From NCBI RefSeq assembly GCF_902459745.1, contig NZ_CABPSJ010000002.1, forward strand, positions 310,001 through 374,000: a DNA stretch of 64,000 nucleotides. Direction: 5' to 3'. The position numbers and the translations under genes are program-made. The notes beneath the pieces are model-generated. The model was given only the letters and a program-made list of their open reading frames with translations. It had not been told where the DNA came from and ran no database searches. This document shows positions 16,406-27,648 of this stretch, piece after piece. The first letter of the stretch is position 1, and every line of letters starts with the position of its first letter. This DNA is from Pandoraea communis (lineage in GTDB: Bacteria; Pseudomonadota; Gammaproteobacteria; Burkholderiales; Burkholderiaceae).

Positions 16406-17503
16406 TCAGGTGAGCGACGTATCCACCACGCGGCGCGGTGCCTCGAGATACTCCAGCGACTGCATCTCCACGAGACGCGACACCGTGCGCGTAAATTCGT
16501 TGGCCAGCGTACCCTCGGTGTACAGTTCCTCTGGCGGCACTTCTGCCGACATCAACAGCTTGACCTTGTGGTCGTAGAACACGTCGACGAGCCATGTGAA
16601 ACGACGCGCCTCCGAGGCCATGCGCGGGGTCATCTTGGGCACATCCGACAGCACGACGGTGTGGAAGCGGTTAGCCAGTTCGAGATAGTCGTTCTGCGAA
16701 CGCGGGCCGCCACACAGCGTATGGAAGTCGAACCACACGACGCCGCCCGCGCGACGCAGGGCTTTCAGCTCGCGCTGTTCGATATGCAGCAGCGGACTCT
16801 CGTCGGGCACCCCGGCGATCTCGGCAAACGCCGCGCGCAGTGCACGGTTGGCCTCGTTCCCGAGCGGATAGTGGTACACCTGCACTTGCGCCAGCGTGCG
16901 GCGGCGATAGTCGACACCGGCATCGACATTGAGCACGTCGAGTTTCTCTTCGAGCAGACGGATCGCGGGCAGCACACGATCACGATGCAGGCCATCCGGG
17001 TACAGCGTGTCGGGACGATAGTTCGATGTCATGACGAACTGCACACCGTTCTTGAACAGCTCGGCGAGCAGGCGGTGCAGGATCATGGCATCGGCCACAT
17101 CCGAGACGTGAAACTCGTCGAAGCAGATCAGGCGATATCGTTTGGCAATGCGCTTGGCCAGCTCATCGAGCGGATCGGGCTGCCCTTTGAGCGCCTGCAA
17201 TTGGTGGTGCACCTCGCGCATGAACTCGTGAAAATGCAGACGCGTCTTACGCTGCAACGGCACCACCGAGTAGAAACTATCCATCAGGAAGCTCTTGCCG
17301 CGACCCACGCCGCCCCAGAGGTACACGCCTTTGGGCAGATCGGGATGCACGAGCCACTTCTTGAGGCTATTCGAGCGCTTGGCCTTGTAAGCCGCCCATT
17401 CGTCATAGCACTGCTGCAAACGCTCGACGGCGCGCTCCTGCGCCTCATCGGACTGATAGCCGCGCGCGGCCAATTCTTGTTGGTAATATTCGCGAACGTT
17501 CAT
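16406..17503 (-). CDS. zapE: ZapE (AFG1-like) cell-division ATPase
   Basis: A 365-residue AFG1/ZapE P-loop ATPase. The Walker A is GGVGRGKSFLM (about residues 65-75) and the Walker B RLICFDEFHVSD (about 120-131); MTSNYRPDTLYPDGLHRD is the family's sensor region. ZapE associates with the Z-ring and is needed under stress. The ATG at 17503 starts MNVREYYQQ; the frame upstream overlaps the lpdA terminator. It follows the 2-oxoglutarate dehydrogenase genes in the order typical of Burkholderiaceae, but the terminator between them suggests a separate promoter or only read-through. Confidence 0.94.
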   Translation of the reverse strand: MNVREYYQQELAARGYQSDEAQERAVERLQQCYDEWAAYKAKRSNSLKKWLVHPDLPKGVYLWGGVGRGKSFLMDSFYSVVPLQRKTRLHFHEFMREVHHQLQALKGQPDPLDELAKRIAKRYRLICFDEFHVSDVADAMILHRLLAELFKNGVQFVMTSNYRPDTLYPDGLHRDRVLPAIRLLEEKLDVLNVDAGVDYRRRTLAQVQVYHYPLGNEANRALRAAFAEIAGVPDESPLLHIEQRELKALRRAGGVVWFDFHTLCGGPRSQNDYLELANRFHTVVLSDVPKMTPRMASEARRFTWLVDVFYDHKVKLLMSAEVPPEELYTEGTLANEFTRTVSRLVEMQSLEYLEAPRRVVDTSLT

Positions 17504-17542
17504 GCGGTGCGGCGACGGGCCGGGGGGGCAGAGAAAATCAGG

Positions 17543-17572
17543 AAAAAACAAAGGCGAGTTACCTCGCCTTTG
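17543..17572 (-). terminator. Rho-independent terminator after lpdA
   Basis: On the minus strand AAGGCGAG and CTCGCCTT pair around a four-base loop and are followed by TTTGTTTTTTCC. It lies 26 bases after the lpdA stop and would end the odhA-odhB-lpdA transcript before zapE. Confidence 0.8.
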
Positions 17573-17597
17573 TTCATACACGTCAGCGTAAAGCGGC

Positions 17598-19028
17598 TTA
17601 CTTGTTCAGCGCGCGCTTCTCGACGTCGAGGGCAGCCTCACGCATCACTTCCGACAGCGACGGGTGCGGATGGCAGATACGGCCAATGTCTTCCGACGCG
17701 GCCTTGAATTCCATGGCCACCACGGCTTCTGCGATCAGGTCCGAAGCGTTCAGGCCGATCACGTGCACGCCGAGGATTTCGTCGGTCTTGGCATCGGCCA
17801 GCACCTTCACGAAACCGTCCGACGCGCCCATGCCCAGCGCACGGCCGTTGGCCGCGAACGGGAACTGGCCCGGCTTGAACTCACGGCCTTCGGCCTTCAA
17901 CTGCTGCTCGGTCTTACCGACCCAGGCAATTTCCGGCGACGTGTAGATCACCCACGGAATGCAGTTGTAGTCGATGTGCGGCTTCTGGCCGGCAATGACT
18001 TCGGCGACCAGCACGCCTTCGTCTTCGGCCTTGTGCGCGAGCATCGGACCACGCACCACGTCACCGATCGCGTACACGTTCGGCAGCTTGGTACGGCAGT
18101 GGTCGTCCACCGGAATGAAGCCGCGTTCGTCGGTCGACAGATCGATGCTTTCCAGGCCCAGATTGTCCGTGTTCGGCACGCGGCCGACTGACACGATCAG
18201 ACGGTCGACGTCGAGCGTCTTGGCGGTGCCGTCCTTGTCCGTGTAGTTCACGGTGACGTTGTTCTTGCCGGTCTTGACTTCGCCGACCTTCACGCCGACG
18301 TTGATGTCCAGACCCTGCTTCTTGAACTGCTTGGCAGCTTCCTTGGCAACGCCCGCATCGGCGGCGGCCAGGAATTCCGGCATGGCTTCGAGCACGGTGA
18401 CTTCGGCACCCAGACGGCGCCACACCGAGCCCAGTTCCAGACCGATCACGCCAGCGCCGATCACACCCAGCTTCTTCGGCACGGTGTCGAACGAGAGTGC
18501 ACCTTCGTTGTCCGAGATGAGCTTGTTGTCGACCGGCATGCCCGGCAGGTGACGCGCCTTCGAACCCGTGGCGATGATGACGTTCTTGGCGGTGACCGAC
18601 TCAGGAGCCTCGCCCGACACGTCGATCTGGTAACCGCCGTCGCTCTTGGCGGTGAACTTGCCGTGGCCCTTGAGCCACGTGATCTTGTTCTTCTTGAACA
18701 GATACTCGATACCGCCCGTCATCTTGTCGACGATGCCTTGCTTGCGCGTGAGCATCTTCGCGATGTCGATCTCGACACCCGACGTGGTGATACCGTGCTC
18801 GGCCAGATGATGACCGACCTTTTCGAACTCTTCCGACGAGGCCAGCAGGGCCTTCGACGGAATGCAACCGACGTTCAGGCAGGTGCCGCCAAGCACCATC
18901 TTGCCGGCCGGGTTGGTCCACTTTTCGATGCAAGCGACCGAGAAGCCAAGTTGCGCGGCGCGAATGGCGGCGATATACCCACCAGGGCCAGCGCCGATAA
19001 CGACTACATCAAATTCTTTATTTGCCAT
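17598..19028 (-). CDS. lpdA: Dihydrolipoyl dehydrogenase (E3)
   Basis: A 476-residue flavoprotein disulfide reductase. FAD-binding [10 protein letters not shown] starts at residue 8; the redox disulfide is Cys50 and Cys55 in [13 protein letters not shown]; the NAD-binding [11 protein letters not shown] lies near 185; the dimer-interface catalytic pair is His455 and Glu460 in CHPHPSLSE. It re-oxidises dihydrolipoamide on the E2 subunit and reduces NAD+. It is the third gene of the 2-oxoglutarate dehydrogenase operon, 103 bases after odhB, so it is dedicated mainly to this complex (inference). The start [10 protein letters not shown] matches family N-termini. Confidence 0.96.
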   Translation of the reverse strand: MANKEFDVVVIGAGPGGYIAAIRAAQLGFSVACIEKWTNPAGKMVLGGTCLNVGCIPSKALLASSEEFEKVGHHLAEHGITTSGVEIDIAKMLTRKQGIVDKMTGGIEYLFKKNKITWLKGHGKFTAKSDGGYQIDVSGEAPESVTAKNVIIATGSKARHLPGMPVDNKLISDNEGALSFDTVPKKLGVIGAGVIGLELGSVWRRLGAEVTVLEAMPEFLAAADAGVAKEAAKQFKKQGLDINVGVKVGEVKTGKNNVTVNYTDKDGTAKTLDVDRLIVSVGRVPNTDNLGLESIDLSTDERGFIPVDDHCRTKLPNVYAIGDVVRGPMLAHKAEDEGVLVAEVIAGQKPHIDYNCIPWVIYTSPEIAWVGKTEQQLKAEGREFKPGQFPFAANGRALGMGASDGFVKVLADAKTDEILGVHVIGLNASDLIAEAVVAMEFKAASEDIGRICHPHPSLSEVMREAALDVEKRALNK

Positions 19029-19131
19029 TTTGAGACTCAGTGAAGGTTGACGGCAGGGAAAGGCGCGGTGCGCCGGCCACATGGCGCATGCAGCGCGTGG
19101 CCGGCCAACACCGCGCAGTGCGCGCTAACGC

Positions 19132-20394
19132 TTACAGGTCGAGCAGCAGGCGAGCCGGATCTTCCAGCGCTTCCTTCATGGCGACGAGGCTCAGCACGGC
19201 TTCGCGGCCGTCGATGATGCGGTGGTCGTAGCTCATGGCCAAGTAGTTCATCGGGCGGATAACGATCTCGCCGTTCTCCACCACAGCGCGGTCCTTCGTG
19301 GCGTGCACGCCCAGAATGGCCGATTGCGGCGGGTTGATGATCGGGGTCGACAGCATCGAGCCGAACACACCACCGTTCGAGATCGAGAACGTACCGCCGG
19401 TCATTTCTTCGATCGACAGCTTGCCGTCGGCAGCCTTCTTGCCGTACTCGGCGATCTTCTTCTCGATGTCGGCCAGGCTCATCTGGTCGGCATTGCGCAG
19501 GATCGGCACCACCAGACCACGCGGCGAGCCGACAGCGATACCGATGTCGAAGTAGCCGTGATAGACGATGTCGTTACCGTCGATCGAAGCGTTCACGGCC
19601 GGGTACTTCTTGAGCGCGTGGACAGCGGCCTTGACGAAGAACGACATGAAACCCAGCTTCACGCCGTGTTCTTTCTCGAACTTGTCCTTGTACTTGTTGC
19701 GCAGATCCATCACCGGCTTCATATTGACCTCGTTGAACGTGGTCAGAATGGCGTTGGTCTGTTGCGATTGCAGCAGGCGCTCGGCGATACGGGCGCGCAG
19801 ACGCGACATCGGCACGCGCTGTTCCGGACGGCCTTCCAGCGACGTGTCGCGGCCCACCGGGGCGGACACCGACGGCAGCGCGGCACGCGGTGCCGGTGCA
19901 GGAACCGACGAAGCGGCGGCAGCCGGCTTGGCGCCAGCGGCCAGGGCGTCGCCCTTGGTCACGCGACCGTCACGGCCCGAGCCGGCGACGTCGGTCGCCG
20001 ACAGGTTCTTCTCGGCCAGCACCTTGGCAGCGGCCGGGCTGGCGATCCCCCCCGAAGCACCACCGGCTGCGGCAGCCGCGGCCGGGGCAGCGGCGGCCGG
20101 CGCAGCGGCTTCCGCCGGCTTCGCGGCGACCGGTGCGGCAGCGCCTGCCTTGGCTTCGGTGTCGATCTTGGCAATGATCTGTTCCGACGTCACGGTGTCG
20201 CCTTCGCCGGCGCTCACCTCGACGATCACGCCAGCGGCGGGCGCCGGCACTTCGAGCACGACCTTGTCGGTCTCGACTTCGATCACGGTTTCATCTTGGG
20301 CGATGGCTTCGCCGACTTTCTTCTTCCAGCCGAGCAGCGTGCCTTCGGAAACCGACTCGGAAAACTGGGGGACTTTGACTTCAACAATGGCCAT
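19132..20394 (-). CDS. odhB: Dihydrolipoyllysine succinyltransferase (E2 of 2-oxoglutarate dehydrogenase)
   Basis: A 420-residue E2 enzyme. A lipoyl domain occupies residues 2-76 with the lipoylated Lys44 in ETDKVVLEV; an Ala/Pro-rich linker follows; the E1/E3-binding domain is around [19 protein letters not shown] (about 120-150); the catalytic acyltransferase domain ends with [13 protein letters not shown], the conserved His-x3-Asp site. It transfers the succinyl group to CoA in the TCA cycle. It begins 89 bases after odhA. The ATG at 20394 ([10 protein letters not shown]) fits the family; ten further upstream codons are unsupported. Confidence 0.96.
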   Translation of the reverse strand: MAIVEVKVPQFSESVSEGTLLGWKKKVGEAIAQDETVIEVETDKVVLEVPAPAAGVIVEVSAGEGDTVTSEQIIAKIDTEAKAGAAAPVAAKPAEAAAPAAAAPAAAAAAGGASGGIASPAAAKVLAEKNLSATDVAGSGRDGRVTKGDALAAGAKPAAAASSVPAPAPRAALPSVSAPVGRDTSLEGRPEQRVPMSRLRARIAERLLQSQQTNAILTTFNEVNMKPVMDLRNKYKDKFEKEHGVKLGFMSFFVKAAVHALKKYPAVNASIDGNDIVYHGYFDIGIAVGSPRGLVVPILRNADQMSLADIEKKIAEYGKKAADGKLSIEEMTGGTFSISNGGVFGSMLSTPIINPPQSAILGVHATKDRAVVENGEIVIRPMNYLAMSYDHRIIDGREAVLSLVAMKEALEDPARLLLDL

Positions 20395-20483
20395 TTCTGG
20401 ATCCTGGATTCGATAAACGTTCAATTCGGAAATACGGCAGCGGCCGTCCTTGGGGGAGGACGACCGCTGAAAGACCTAACCGG

Positions 20484-23345
20484 TTACTGCACCACGGTCG
20501 CGCCCTTGAGGCGACCGAAAGCCGTATCGAGCAACTGCTTGAGCTGTTCGTAGTGCTTGGCGTAGTAGCCCACGGCAGGCGAGGCCGAGGCCGCGCGACC
20601 CGCGTAAGCCAGTTTCTGACCGGCGCTCATGCTTTCGATCAGGTGGTGCTCGATGTAGAACCACGGACCCTGGTTTTGCGGCTCGTCCTGGGCCCACACC
20701 ACTTCGGCAAGGTTTTCGTACTTCTTCAGTTCGCTCTCGAACGCCTTGTGCGGGAACGGATAGAGCTGTTCCACGCGGATGATCGCGACGTCGTTCAACT
20801 TCTCTTCGCGACGGCGAGCAATCAAGTCGTAGTACAGGCGGCCCGAGCAGGCGACAACGCGCTTGACCTTCTTGGCGTCGATCGAAGCATCGGTTTCGCC
20901 GATGATCGTCTGGAAGCCGCCCTTGGCGAGTTCCGACAGATCGCTCACAGCTTCCTTGTGACGCAGCAGCGACTTCGGCGTGAACACGATCAGCGGCTTG
21001 CGCAACTGGCGGATCATCTGACGACGCAGCAAGTGGAAGATCTGTGCCGGCGTGGTCGGCTGGACCACTTGCATGTTCGTGTCGGCACACAGTTGCAGGT
21101 AGCGCTCGATACGTGCCGACGAGTGCTCCGGACCCTGGCCTTCGTAGCCATGCGGCAGCAACATCGTCAGGCCCGACACGCGGCCCCACTTCACTTCACC
21201 GCTCGAGATGAACTGGTCGATCACGACCTGTGCACCGTTGGCGAAGTCACCGAACTGGCCTTCCCACAACACCATCGTGTTCGGCTCGGCGGTCGAGTAA
21301 CCGTATTCGAAGCCCAGCACGGCTTCTTCGGACAGCACCGAGTCGATCACCGTGAAGTTGGCTTGACCGTCGGCCACGTGTTGCAACGGCACGTACGTAC
21401 CGTCGTTCCAACGCTCGCGGTTCTGGTCGTGCAGCACCGAGTGGCGGTGCGTGAACGTGCCACGGCCCGAATCCTGACCGGTCAGGCGCACAGCGAAGCC
21501 CGACGAGACCAGCGACGCGAACGCCAGATGCTCGCCCATCCCCCAGTCGAGCGGCTGCTCGCCCGCGCCCATCTTGCGACGGTCGTTGATGACCTTCTCG
21601 ACGAGCGGGTGAACCTTGAAGTTCGCCGGGATCGTGGTGATGCGCTCGGCCAGACGCTTGAGTTCGTTCAGCGGCACAGCCGTGTCGCCGGCATCGGTCC
21701 ACTTCTTGTTCAGGAACGGCACCCAGTCAACCGCGTACTTGCTCTTGTAGTTCGAGAGCACCGGGTCGATGGTGTGATGACCGTCGTCCATGGCCTTGCG
21801 GTAAGCCGCAACGAAGCCATTGCCTTCGTCCGCAGTGATCACGCCTTGCGTGACCAGCTTCTCGACGTACAGTGCGCGCGTGCCCGGGTGTTGGGCAATC
21901 TTCTTGTACATCAGCGGCTGCGTGACCGCCGGGGTGTCTTGCTCGTTGTGACCCAGTTTGCGGTAGCAAACGATGTCCACGACGGCGTCCTTCTTGAATT
22001 CCTGACGGAAATCGAGCGCCAGTTGCATGGCCAGCACGACCGCTTCCGGATCGTCGCCGTTCACGTGCAGCACCGGCGCTTCGATCATCTTGACCACATC
22101 CGAGCAATACGTCGTCGAACGCGCATCACGCGGATCCGACGTGGTAAAGCCGATCTGGTTGTTGATGACGATGTGCACCGTACCGTGCGTGCCGTAACCA
22201 CGCGTTTGCGCGAGGTTCAGCGTTTCCATCACGACGCCCTGACCCGCGAACGCGGCGTCACCGTGAACTTGCACCGGCAGCACGCTGGCCGCATCGGCGT
22301 CGCCGCGGCGATCCATACGGGCCTTGGCCGAGCCTTCGACCACCGGGTTCACGATTTCAAGGTGCGACGGGTTGAACGCCAGCGACAGGTGGACCGGGCC
22401 ACCGCTCGTCGAGACGTCGCTCGAGAAACCCTTGTGATACTTCACGTCGCCGGCCGGCAGGTCGTCGACGTGCTTGCCTTCGAATTCGGCAAACAGGTCC
22501 GACGGCATCTTGCCGAGGGTGTTGACCAGCACGTTCAGACGGCCACGGTGGGCCATGCCGATCACGATTTCCTGCACGCCCTTGGCACCGGCGTGGTGGA
22601 CGAGTTCGTCCATCGCCACGATGAAGGATTCGCCGCCTTCGAGCGAGAAGCGCTTCTGGCCGACGAACTTGGTGTGCAGGTAACGCTCGAGGCCTTCAGC
22701 GGCCGTCAGGCGTTCGAGGATGTGCTTCTTCTTTTCAGCGGTGAAGTTGGGCGTTGCACGCACCTTCTCCAGACGCTCTTGCCACCAGCGCTTTTGCACC
22801 GGGTCGCTGATATACATGTACTCGGCGCCGATCGAGCCGCAGTACGTGTCGCGAAGCGACTTGAGCAGGTCGCGCAGGCTGGCCTGTTCGAAACCGAAGT
22901 ACGTGTTCTCGGCCGAGTACACGCTATCCATGTCGGCTTCGGTCAGGTCGTAGAACGCAGGTTCCAGTTCCGGAATGGCCGGGCGTTCCTGACGCTTGAG
23001 CGGGTCCAGATTGGCCCAGCGTGCGCCCAGGAAGCGGTAGGCGGCGACGAGCGACTGCACGTGCACCTGCTTGCGGGCCACGGCCAGGTCGGAAGCACCG
23101 GCACGCGACACGAAGGCGTTGGCCTTGGCGCGCTGGGCGAACGACTCCACGATCGGGGCGTGAGCCACGTCGTTGGCGTTGGAACCATCAACAGCGGGAA
23201 CGTTTTGCAGCGCGTCGAAATACTGGCGCCAGTTGTCCGGCACCGAAGCCGGATTATCTAGATACGATTCGTACAGCTCTTCGACGTAGGGGGCATTGCC
23301 ACCGAAGAGGTACGAGTTCGCTTGGAATTGTTCCATCAAACTCAT
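20484..23345 (-). CDS. odhA: 2-oxoglutarate dehydrogenase E1 component
   Basis: A 953-residue thiamin-diphosphate enzyme, close in length to E. coli SucA (933). It starts MSLMEQFQANSYLFGGNAPY, typical of the family. The ThDP-binding region GDAAFAGQGVVMETLNL lies around residue 364, with IVINNQIGFTTS just after; the C-terminal transketolase-like part includes EHSSARIERYLQL. It decarboxylates 2-oxoglutarate and succinylates the lipoyl arm of OdhB. It is the first gene of the operon; its promoter should lie in the 541-base region shared with cysJ. Confidence 0.97.
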   Translation of the reverse strand: MSLMEQFQANSYLFGGNAPYVEELYESYLDNPASVPDNWRQYFDALQNVPAVDGSNANDVAHAPIVESFAQRAKANAFVSRAGASDLAVARKQVHVQSLVAAYRFLGARWANLDPLKRQERPAIPELEPAFYDLTEADMDSVYSAENTYFGFEQASLRDLLKSLRDTYCGSIGAEYMYISDPVQKRWWQERLEKVRATPNFTAEKKKHILERLTAAEGLERYLHTKFVGQKRFSLEGGESFIVAMDELVHHAGAKGVQEIVIGMAHRGRLNVLVNTLGKMPSDLFAEFEGKHVDDLPAGDVKYHKGFSSDVSTSGGPVHLSLAFNPSHLEIVNPVVEGSAKARMDRRGDADAASVLPVQVHGDAAFAGQGVVMETLNLAQTRGYGTHGTVHIVINNQIGFTTSDPRDARSTTYCSDVVKMIEAPVLHVNGDDPEAVVLAMQLALDFRQEFKKDAVVDIVCYRKLGHNEQDTPAVTQPLMYKKIAQHPGTRALYVEKLVTQGVITADEGNGFVAAYRKAMDDGHHTIDPVLSNYKSKYAVDWVPFLNKKWTDAGDTAVPLNELKRLAERITTIPANFKVHPLVEKVINDRRKMGAGEQPLDWGMGEHLAFASLVSSGFAVRLTGQDSGRGTFTHRHSVLHDQNRERWNDGTYVPLQHVADGQANFTVIDSVLSEEAVLGFEYGYSTAEPNTMVLWEGQFGDFANGAQVVIDQFISSGEVKWGRVSGLTMLLPHGYEGQGPEHSSARIERYLQLCADTNMQVVQPTTPAQIFHLLRRQMIRQLRKPLIVFTPKSLLRHKEAVSDLSELAKGGFQTIIGETDASIDAKKVKRVVACSGRLYYDLIARRREEKLNDVAIIRVEQLYPFPHKAFESELKKYENLAEVVWAQDEPQNQGPWFYIEHHLIESMSAGQKLAYAGRAASASPAVGYYAKHYEQLKQLLDTAFGRLKGATVVQ

Positions 23346-23886
23346 TTTGCGCTCACCTTTTCTACGAGTGTCTCGAGAAATAGCGGGTTACGAAACCTTC
23401 CGCGACACGGCCTGACCGATTAGCGGATTGCGAGAATCAAGTGGTGCTTGGAAGGACCTGATCAATCACGGCGAGGAGCATAGCACGTTTTCCTGGCCCC
23501 CACCGAGCGGGAAAGCCGTCATACGGGGACTTGCGGCGTGCCCGCCGCATGCGTTGCAGACAGCGCGCCGCCCGTGGCCGAACGCCCGTTCGCCGCTGGA
23601 CCGCCATGCGCACATCCGGCCCCGATTTCGCATCACCTACGCGCGAACTGACCGCGAACGTGCCGTCATCGCGCGCATTCTCACGATGCCTCCCAGAGCC
23701 GCCCTCCCCCCGCGCCTTATTCCAATATGAGAATTGGATATATAAAAATTAAATTTTATTATTTTAATTTCTAAAGACCAGCCGATATGGTGTTGAGTAT
23801 CCCCTTGCCGGTCCATCGGGGGTGGCTTGACGGGGCTGACCCGCCGAGGCTTCCACACAGGTCCGGCCCCTGGAGTCAGGAACGAC
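23346..23886. other. Divergent promoter region between odhA and cysJ
   Basis: 541 bases without a gene. Most is G+C-rich and featureless; open frames at 23428-23752 lack ribosome sites. An abrupt AT-rich block lies at 23718-23775, with the perfect inverted repeat TCCAAT / ATTGGA (23721-23726 and 23733-23738) followed by TATATAAAAATT and further A/T tracts. Its position 112-165 bases before cysJ makes it the likely cysJI promoter and control region; AT-rich targets are known for the LysR regulator CysB, but no exact site can be assigned. Confidence 0.55.
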
Positions 23887-25725
23887 ATGCAAGAGACGAC
23901 GCCGCTTAACGCCCAGCAGGCCCTGTTGCTCAGCCAACTGGTCGATGGCCTTTCCACCGAGCAGCTCGCGTGGGTGCGAGGGTTTCTCGCCGGCATCAAT
24001 CACTCGGTGCGGCATGCGGGTGCGCAGTCGCCGGCATTCGCCACGGCCAGCGCCGCCACACCGCACCTGACCATTCTGTACGGCTCGCAAACCGGCCATG
24101 CCCAGGAAGTCGCCGAGCACGCCAAGGCGCGAGCGGTAGACGCGGGCTTCAAGGTCGATCTGTTTGCGATGGGAGATTACAAGGCGTCGCGTCTGAAGAC
24201 CGACAAGTTGCTGCTCGTCACCGTGTCGACGCAAGGCGAAGGCGAGCCACCGGACGACGCCCGCGATTTTTACGATTTCCTGCATGGCGCGAAGGCACCC
24301 AAGCTCGAAGGCACGCGTTTTGCGGTGCTTGGGCTGGGCGATTCGAGCTATGAGAAGTTCTGCCAGGCCGGCAAAGACTTCGATATCAGGCTGGGCGAAC
24401 TGGGTGGCGAGCGCCTCGTCGCCCGTGTCGATAGCGACGTCGACTACGACGCACCGGCCGAGCAATGGATCGAAGACGCCGTCGCGGCGCTCAAGCGCGT
24501 GGCAGCACCGGCAGCCCCCTCGCCCGCCAAGGGCATTGGGTCGGCCGAGAGTCTGACCCTTGCCGCCCTGACAAGCGGTACGCCGTCTGCCGCCGCATCG
24601 AGTCAATACAGTCGCAAGCGCCCGTTCGAGGCCACCGTGATCGAGAACATCACGCTGTCGGGCCGGGGCTCGTCGAAGGAAGTGCATCACGTCGAACTCT
24701 CGCTCGAAGGGTCTGGCCTCACCTACGAGCCGGGCGACGCGTTAGGCGTCGTCGTGACGAACGACGACGTGCTGGTCGACGACCTCATCGACACGCTTGC
24801 CCTGGACCCACAGGCCACCACGACCACACAGGACAGCACCTTGTCCCTGCGCGACGCTTTCCTGCGCGCTTACGACATCACCACGCTGTCGCGCGGATTT
24901 CTGGAGAAATACGCGGCCCTCACGGACGCGACCGAACTCAAGGCGCTGCTCGCTGCCGGCAACGAAACGGCGTTGCGCGATTACCTGCATGGACGCGACG
25001 TCCTCGACGTCGTGCGCCAGTTCCCGGCCCGCAAGGTGAAGGCGGCCGAGTTTGTCGGTACCCTGCGTACGCTCCAGCCACGTCTGTACTCGATTGCGTC
25101 GAGTCTGGCGGCCAATCCGGACGCCGTGCACATCACCGTAGGCGCGGTGCGCTATAAAAGCCACGACCGTTCACGCCGTGGCGTGGCGTCGACATATCTG
25201 GCCGACGTTGCCCGCGAAGGCGAGACCGTGCCGGTCTACATCGAAGCCAATCGCAATTTCAAGTTGCCGTCGGATACCAATGCGCCCGTCATCATGATTG
25301 GCCCGGGCACCGGCATCGCGCCGTTCCGGGCCTTCGTCGAGGAGCGTCAGGCGCTGGACGCGCCGGGCAAGAACTGGCTCTTCTTCGGCGACCGCAACTT
25401 CCGCACCGACTTCCTTTATCAACGCGAATGGCAGCGCTACGTGAAAGACGGCGCGCTCACCCGGATCGACCTCGCGTTCTCACGCGACGCTGAAGACAAG
25501 GTCTATGTTCAGCATCGCATGCGCGAGCAGGGCAAAGCCCTGTATGCATGGTTGCAGGAAGGCGCGCACCTGTATGTGTGCGGCGACGCCGACCAGATGG
25601 CGCGTGACGTGAACACCGCGCTGATCGACATCGTCGCGGAACACGGCGCGCTGACGCAGGATGCTGCGGCCGAGTATATGAAGACGTTACAACGCGAAAA
25701 GCGTTATCAGCGCGACGTCTACTGA
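23887..25725 (+). CDS. cysJ: Sulfite reductase (NADPH) flavoprotein alpha-component
   Basis: A 612-residue diflavin reductase. A flavodoxin domain begins near residue 60 ([23 protein letters not shown] loop) and includes [13 protein letters not shown] and [12 protein letters not shown]; the FAD domain carries RLYSIASS near 400; the NADPH domain carries [12 protein letters not shown] and ends in KRYQRDVY, where the Trp or Tyr stacks on FAD in this family. It passes electrons from NADPH to CysI. E. coli CysJ has 599 residues. The ATG at 23887 follows AGGAA; a longer frame to 23827 lacks support. cysI starts 80 bases downstream. Confidence 0.94.
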   Translation: MQETTPLNAQQALLLSQLVDGLSTEQLAWVRGFLAGINHSVRHAGAQSPAFATASAATPHLTILYGSQTGHAQEVAEHAKARAVDAGFKVDLFAMGDYKASRLKTDKLLLVTVSTQGEGEPPDDARDFYDFLHGAKAPKLEGTRFAVLGLGDSSYEKFCQAGKDFDIRLGELGGERLVARVDSDVDYDAPAEQWIEDAVAALKRVAAPAAPSPAKGIGSAESLTLAALTSGTPSAAASSQYSRKRPFEATVIENITLSGRGSSKEVHHVELSLEGSGLTYEPGDALGVVVTNDDVLVDDLIDTLALDPQATTTTQDSTLSLRDAFLRAYDITTLSRGFLEKYAALTDATELKALLAAGNETALRDYLHGRDVLDVVRQFPARKVKAAEFVGTLRTLQPRLYSIASSLAANPDAVHITVGAVRYKSHDRSRRGVASTYLADVAREGETVPVYIEANRNFKLPSDTNAPVIMIGPGTGIAPFRAFVEERQALDAPGKNWLFFGDRNFRTDFLYQREWQRYVKDGALTRIDLAFSRDAEDKVYVQHRMREQGKALYAWLQEGAHLYVCGDADQMARDVNTALIDIVAEHGALTQDAAAEYMKTLQREKRYQRDVY

Positions 25726-25805
25726 CCGTCGCGCGCGCCAGACAAGACCGGAAGCGGCAAGCCCCATCAGCACGACACCCCGCGCTCACCGAGACAGCAG
25801 CCCAC

Positions 25806-27530
25806 ATGACGCAACCTACGCAAACCAGCGCCGCCCCACCGGCGGCGCGCTCCGAGGTCGAGAAGATCAAGGACGCCAGCCATTACCTGCGCGGCACGAT
25901 TGCCGAGGGTCTGGCCGACCCGCTCACGGGCGCCATCTTCGAGAAGGACGCCCAACTACTCAAGTTTCACGGCTCCTACATGCAGGACGATCGCGACCTG
26001 CGCGGCGAACGTCAGAAGCAGAAACTCGAACCGGCGTACCAGTTCATGATCCGCCTGCGCATGCCGGGCGGCGTATGCACGCCGGCGCAATGGCTCAAGC
26101 TCGACGAACTCGCGCAGAAGTACGGTGGCAACACGATTCGCCTGACCACCCGCCAGACGGTGCAGTATCACAACGTGCTCAAGCACCAGTTGCGCCCGCT
26201 CATCAGGGGCATTGACGAAGTGGCGATGACGAGTATTGCCGCGTGCGGCGACGTCAACCGTAACACGCTCGTCTCCAACAATCCGCACCTCTCCCCCGCC
26301 CACGCCGAGGCGCTCGACTGGTGCCTGAAAATCGACCGGCACCTGCTGCCGCAAACCACGGCCTATCGCGAGATCTGGCTTGGCGACAAGCGTCTGGGCG
26401 AGGGCAAGGAAGATCACGAGCCGATTTACGGCAAGCATTATCTGCCACGCAAATTCAAGATCGCGATCGCAATTCCGCCGAACAACGACGTCGACCTCTA
26501 CGCCAACGATCTGGGCTTTATCGCCATCGTGGGGGACGACGGCAAACTCGAAGGCTTCAACGTGAGCGTCGGCGGCGGTATGGGCATGACGCACGGCGAC
26601 GCGGCGACGTACCCCCGCACGGCGACTGTCATCGGCTATATCCCTGCAGATCGCATTGTTGAGGTGTCGGAGAAGGTGCTGCTCGTGCAGCGGGACTTCG
26701 GCGACCGCACGAACCGCAAGCACGCCCGCCTGAAGTACACGATCGACGACCGGGGCGTGGAATGGTTCAAGGAAGAACTCAACCGCTATCTCGGCTGGTC
26801 TCTCGCGCCAGCCCGCTCGTTCCGGTTCACGACCAATGGCGATCAGTACGGCTGGCTCAGGGGCGCCGACGACTTGTGGCATCTCACCCTCTTCATTCAG
26901 AACGGCCGGGTGAAGGATTGGGACGACTACCGCCTGATGACCGGCCTGCGCGAGATCGCCGGCGTGCATGACGGCGACATTCGCATTACGGCCAACCAGA
27001 ACCTGATCGTCGCTCGGGTGAGCGACGCGAAGAAGCCGCAGATCGAAGCACTCGTGAAGCAATTCGGCCTGCTCGACGGTCAACATCAAAGCGCGCTGCG
27101 AATCAATTCGATGGCGTGCGTCGGGTTCCCGACCTGCGGTCTGGCGCTGGCCGAGAGCGAACGCGCGTTACCCGGCCTCGTCACACGGCTGGAAAAAGTG
27201 CTCGACGATGCCGGGCTTGCGGGCGAGCCGATCACTATCCGTGCGACGGGTTGTCCGAACGGCTGTGCGCGTCCCTATCTCGCCGAGATCGGTCTGGTTG
27301 GCAAATCGGCGGGCAAGTACAACCTGTATCTGGGCGCGGGCTTCCACGGTCAGCGGTTGAACAAGTTATATAAAGAGTCTCTCAGCGAGGACCAGATCGT
27401 TGCCGAACTCACGCCGCTCTTTCAGCGTTATGCCCTGGAGCGCGACGGCAGCGAGAAATTCGGCGATTTTCTCGTGCGTCAGGGTGTGGTGAAGGAAGTG
27501 GTGGAAGCCCGCGAGGACTTTCACGGCTGA
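25806..27530 (+). CDS. cysI: Sulfite reductase (NADPH) hemoprotein beta-component
   Basis: A 574-residue siroheme/4Fe-4S enzyme that reduces sulfite to sulfide in cysteine synthesis. The cluster cysteines are Cys438 and Cys444 ([10 protein letters not shown]) and Cys483 and Cys487 (GCPNGCARP), each four residues beyond the E. coli positions, matching the four-residue longer protein. [13 protein letters not shown] (near residue 113) belongs to the sulfite-binding region. It is paired with cysJ, giving an enterobacterial-type NADPH-dependent enzyme. A hairpin follows at 27552. Confidence 0.96.
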   Translation: MTQPTQTSAAPPAARSEVEKIKDASHYLRGTIAEGLADPLTGAIFEKDAQLLKFHGSYMQDDRDLRGERQKQKLEPAYQFMIRLRMPGGVCTPAQWLKLDELAQKYGGNTIRLTTRQTVQYHNVLKHQLRPLIRGIDEVAMTSIAACGDVNRNTLVSNNPHLSPAHAEALDWCLKIDRHLLPQTTAYREIWLGDKRLGEGKEDHEPIYGKHYLPRKFKIAIAIPPNNDVDLYANDLGFIAIVGDDGKLEGFNVSVGGGMGMTHGDAATYPRTATVIGYIPADRIVEVSEKVLLVQRDFGDRTNRKHARLKYTIDDRGVEWFKEELNRYLGWSLAPARSFRFTTNGDQYGWLRGADDLWHLTLFIQNGRVKDWDDYRLMTGLREIAGVHDGDIRITANQNLIVARVSDAKKPQIEALVKQFGLLDGQHQSALRINSMACVGFPTCGLALAESERALPGLVTRLEKVLDDAGLAGEPITIRATGCPNGCARPYLAEIGLVGKSAGKYNLYLGAGFHGQRLNKLYKESLSEDQIVAELTPLFQRYALERDGSEKFGDFLVRQGVVKEVVEAREDFHG

Positions 27531-27540
27531 GTTCCCTCTG

Positions 27541-27577
27541 TACCAAAGAAAAGCCCCGGCAAGACTCGCCGGGGCTC
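27541..27577. terminator. Terminator between convergent cysI and a lipoprotein gene
   Basis: AGCCCCGGC pairs perfectly with GCCGGGGCT around AAGACTC (27552-27576). The T-rich side (TTTTCTTTGG) lies on the minus strand, so it best serves the lipoprotein gene; it may also slow plus-strand transcription leaving cysI. Confidence 0.7.
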
Positions 27578-27648
27578 CGGTACTGCTGAATCGCTGACTG
27601 CCGATGCACCGCCCCACTGCTTCGCAGTCTTCAGCGACGTATCGACCG

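Noticed and set aside
19222-23261. Very long plus-strand open frames opposite odhB and odhA
   Set aside because: They are mirror frames of strongly codon-biased genes in high-G+C DNA; composition is Arg/His/Val-rich with no domain, and the minus-strand genes are unambiguous.
23428-23752. Two overlapping small plus-strand frames upstream of cysJ
   Set aside because: No ribosome site, Arg/Pro-rich composition, and they run into the AT-rich control block.
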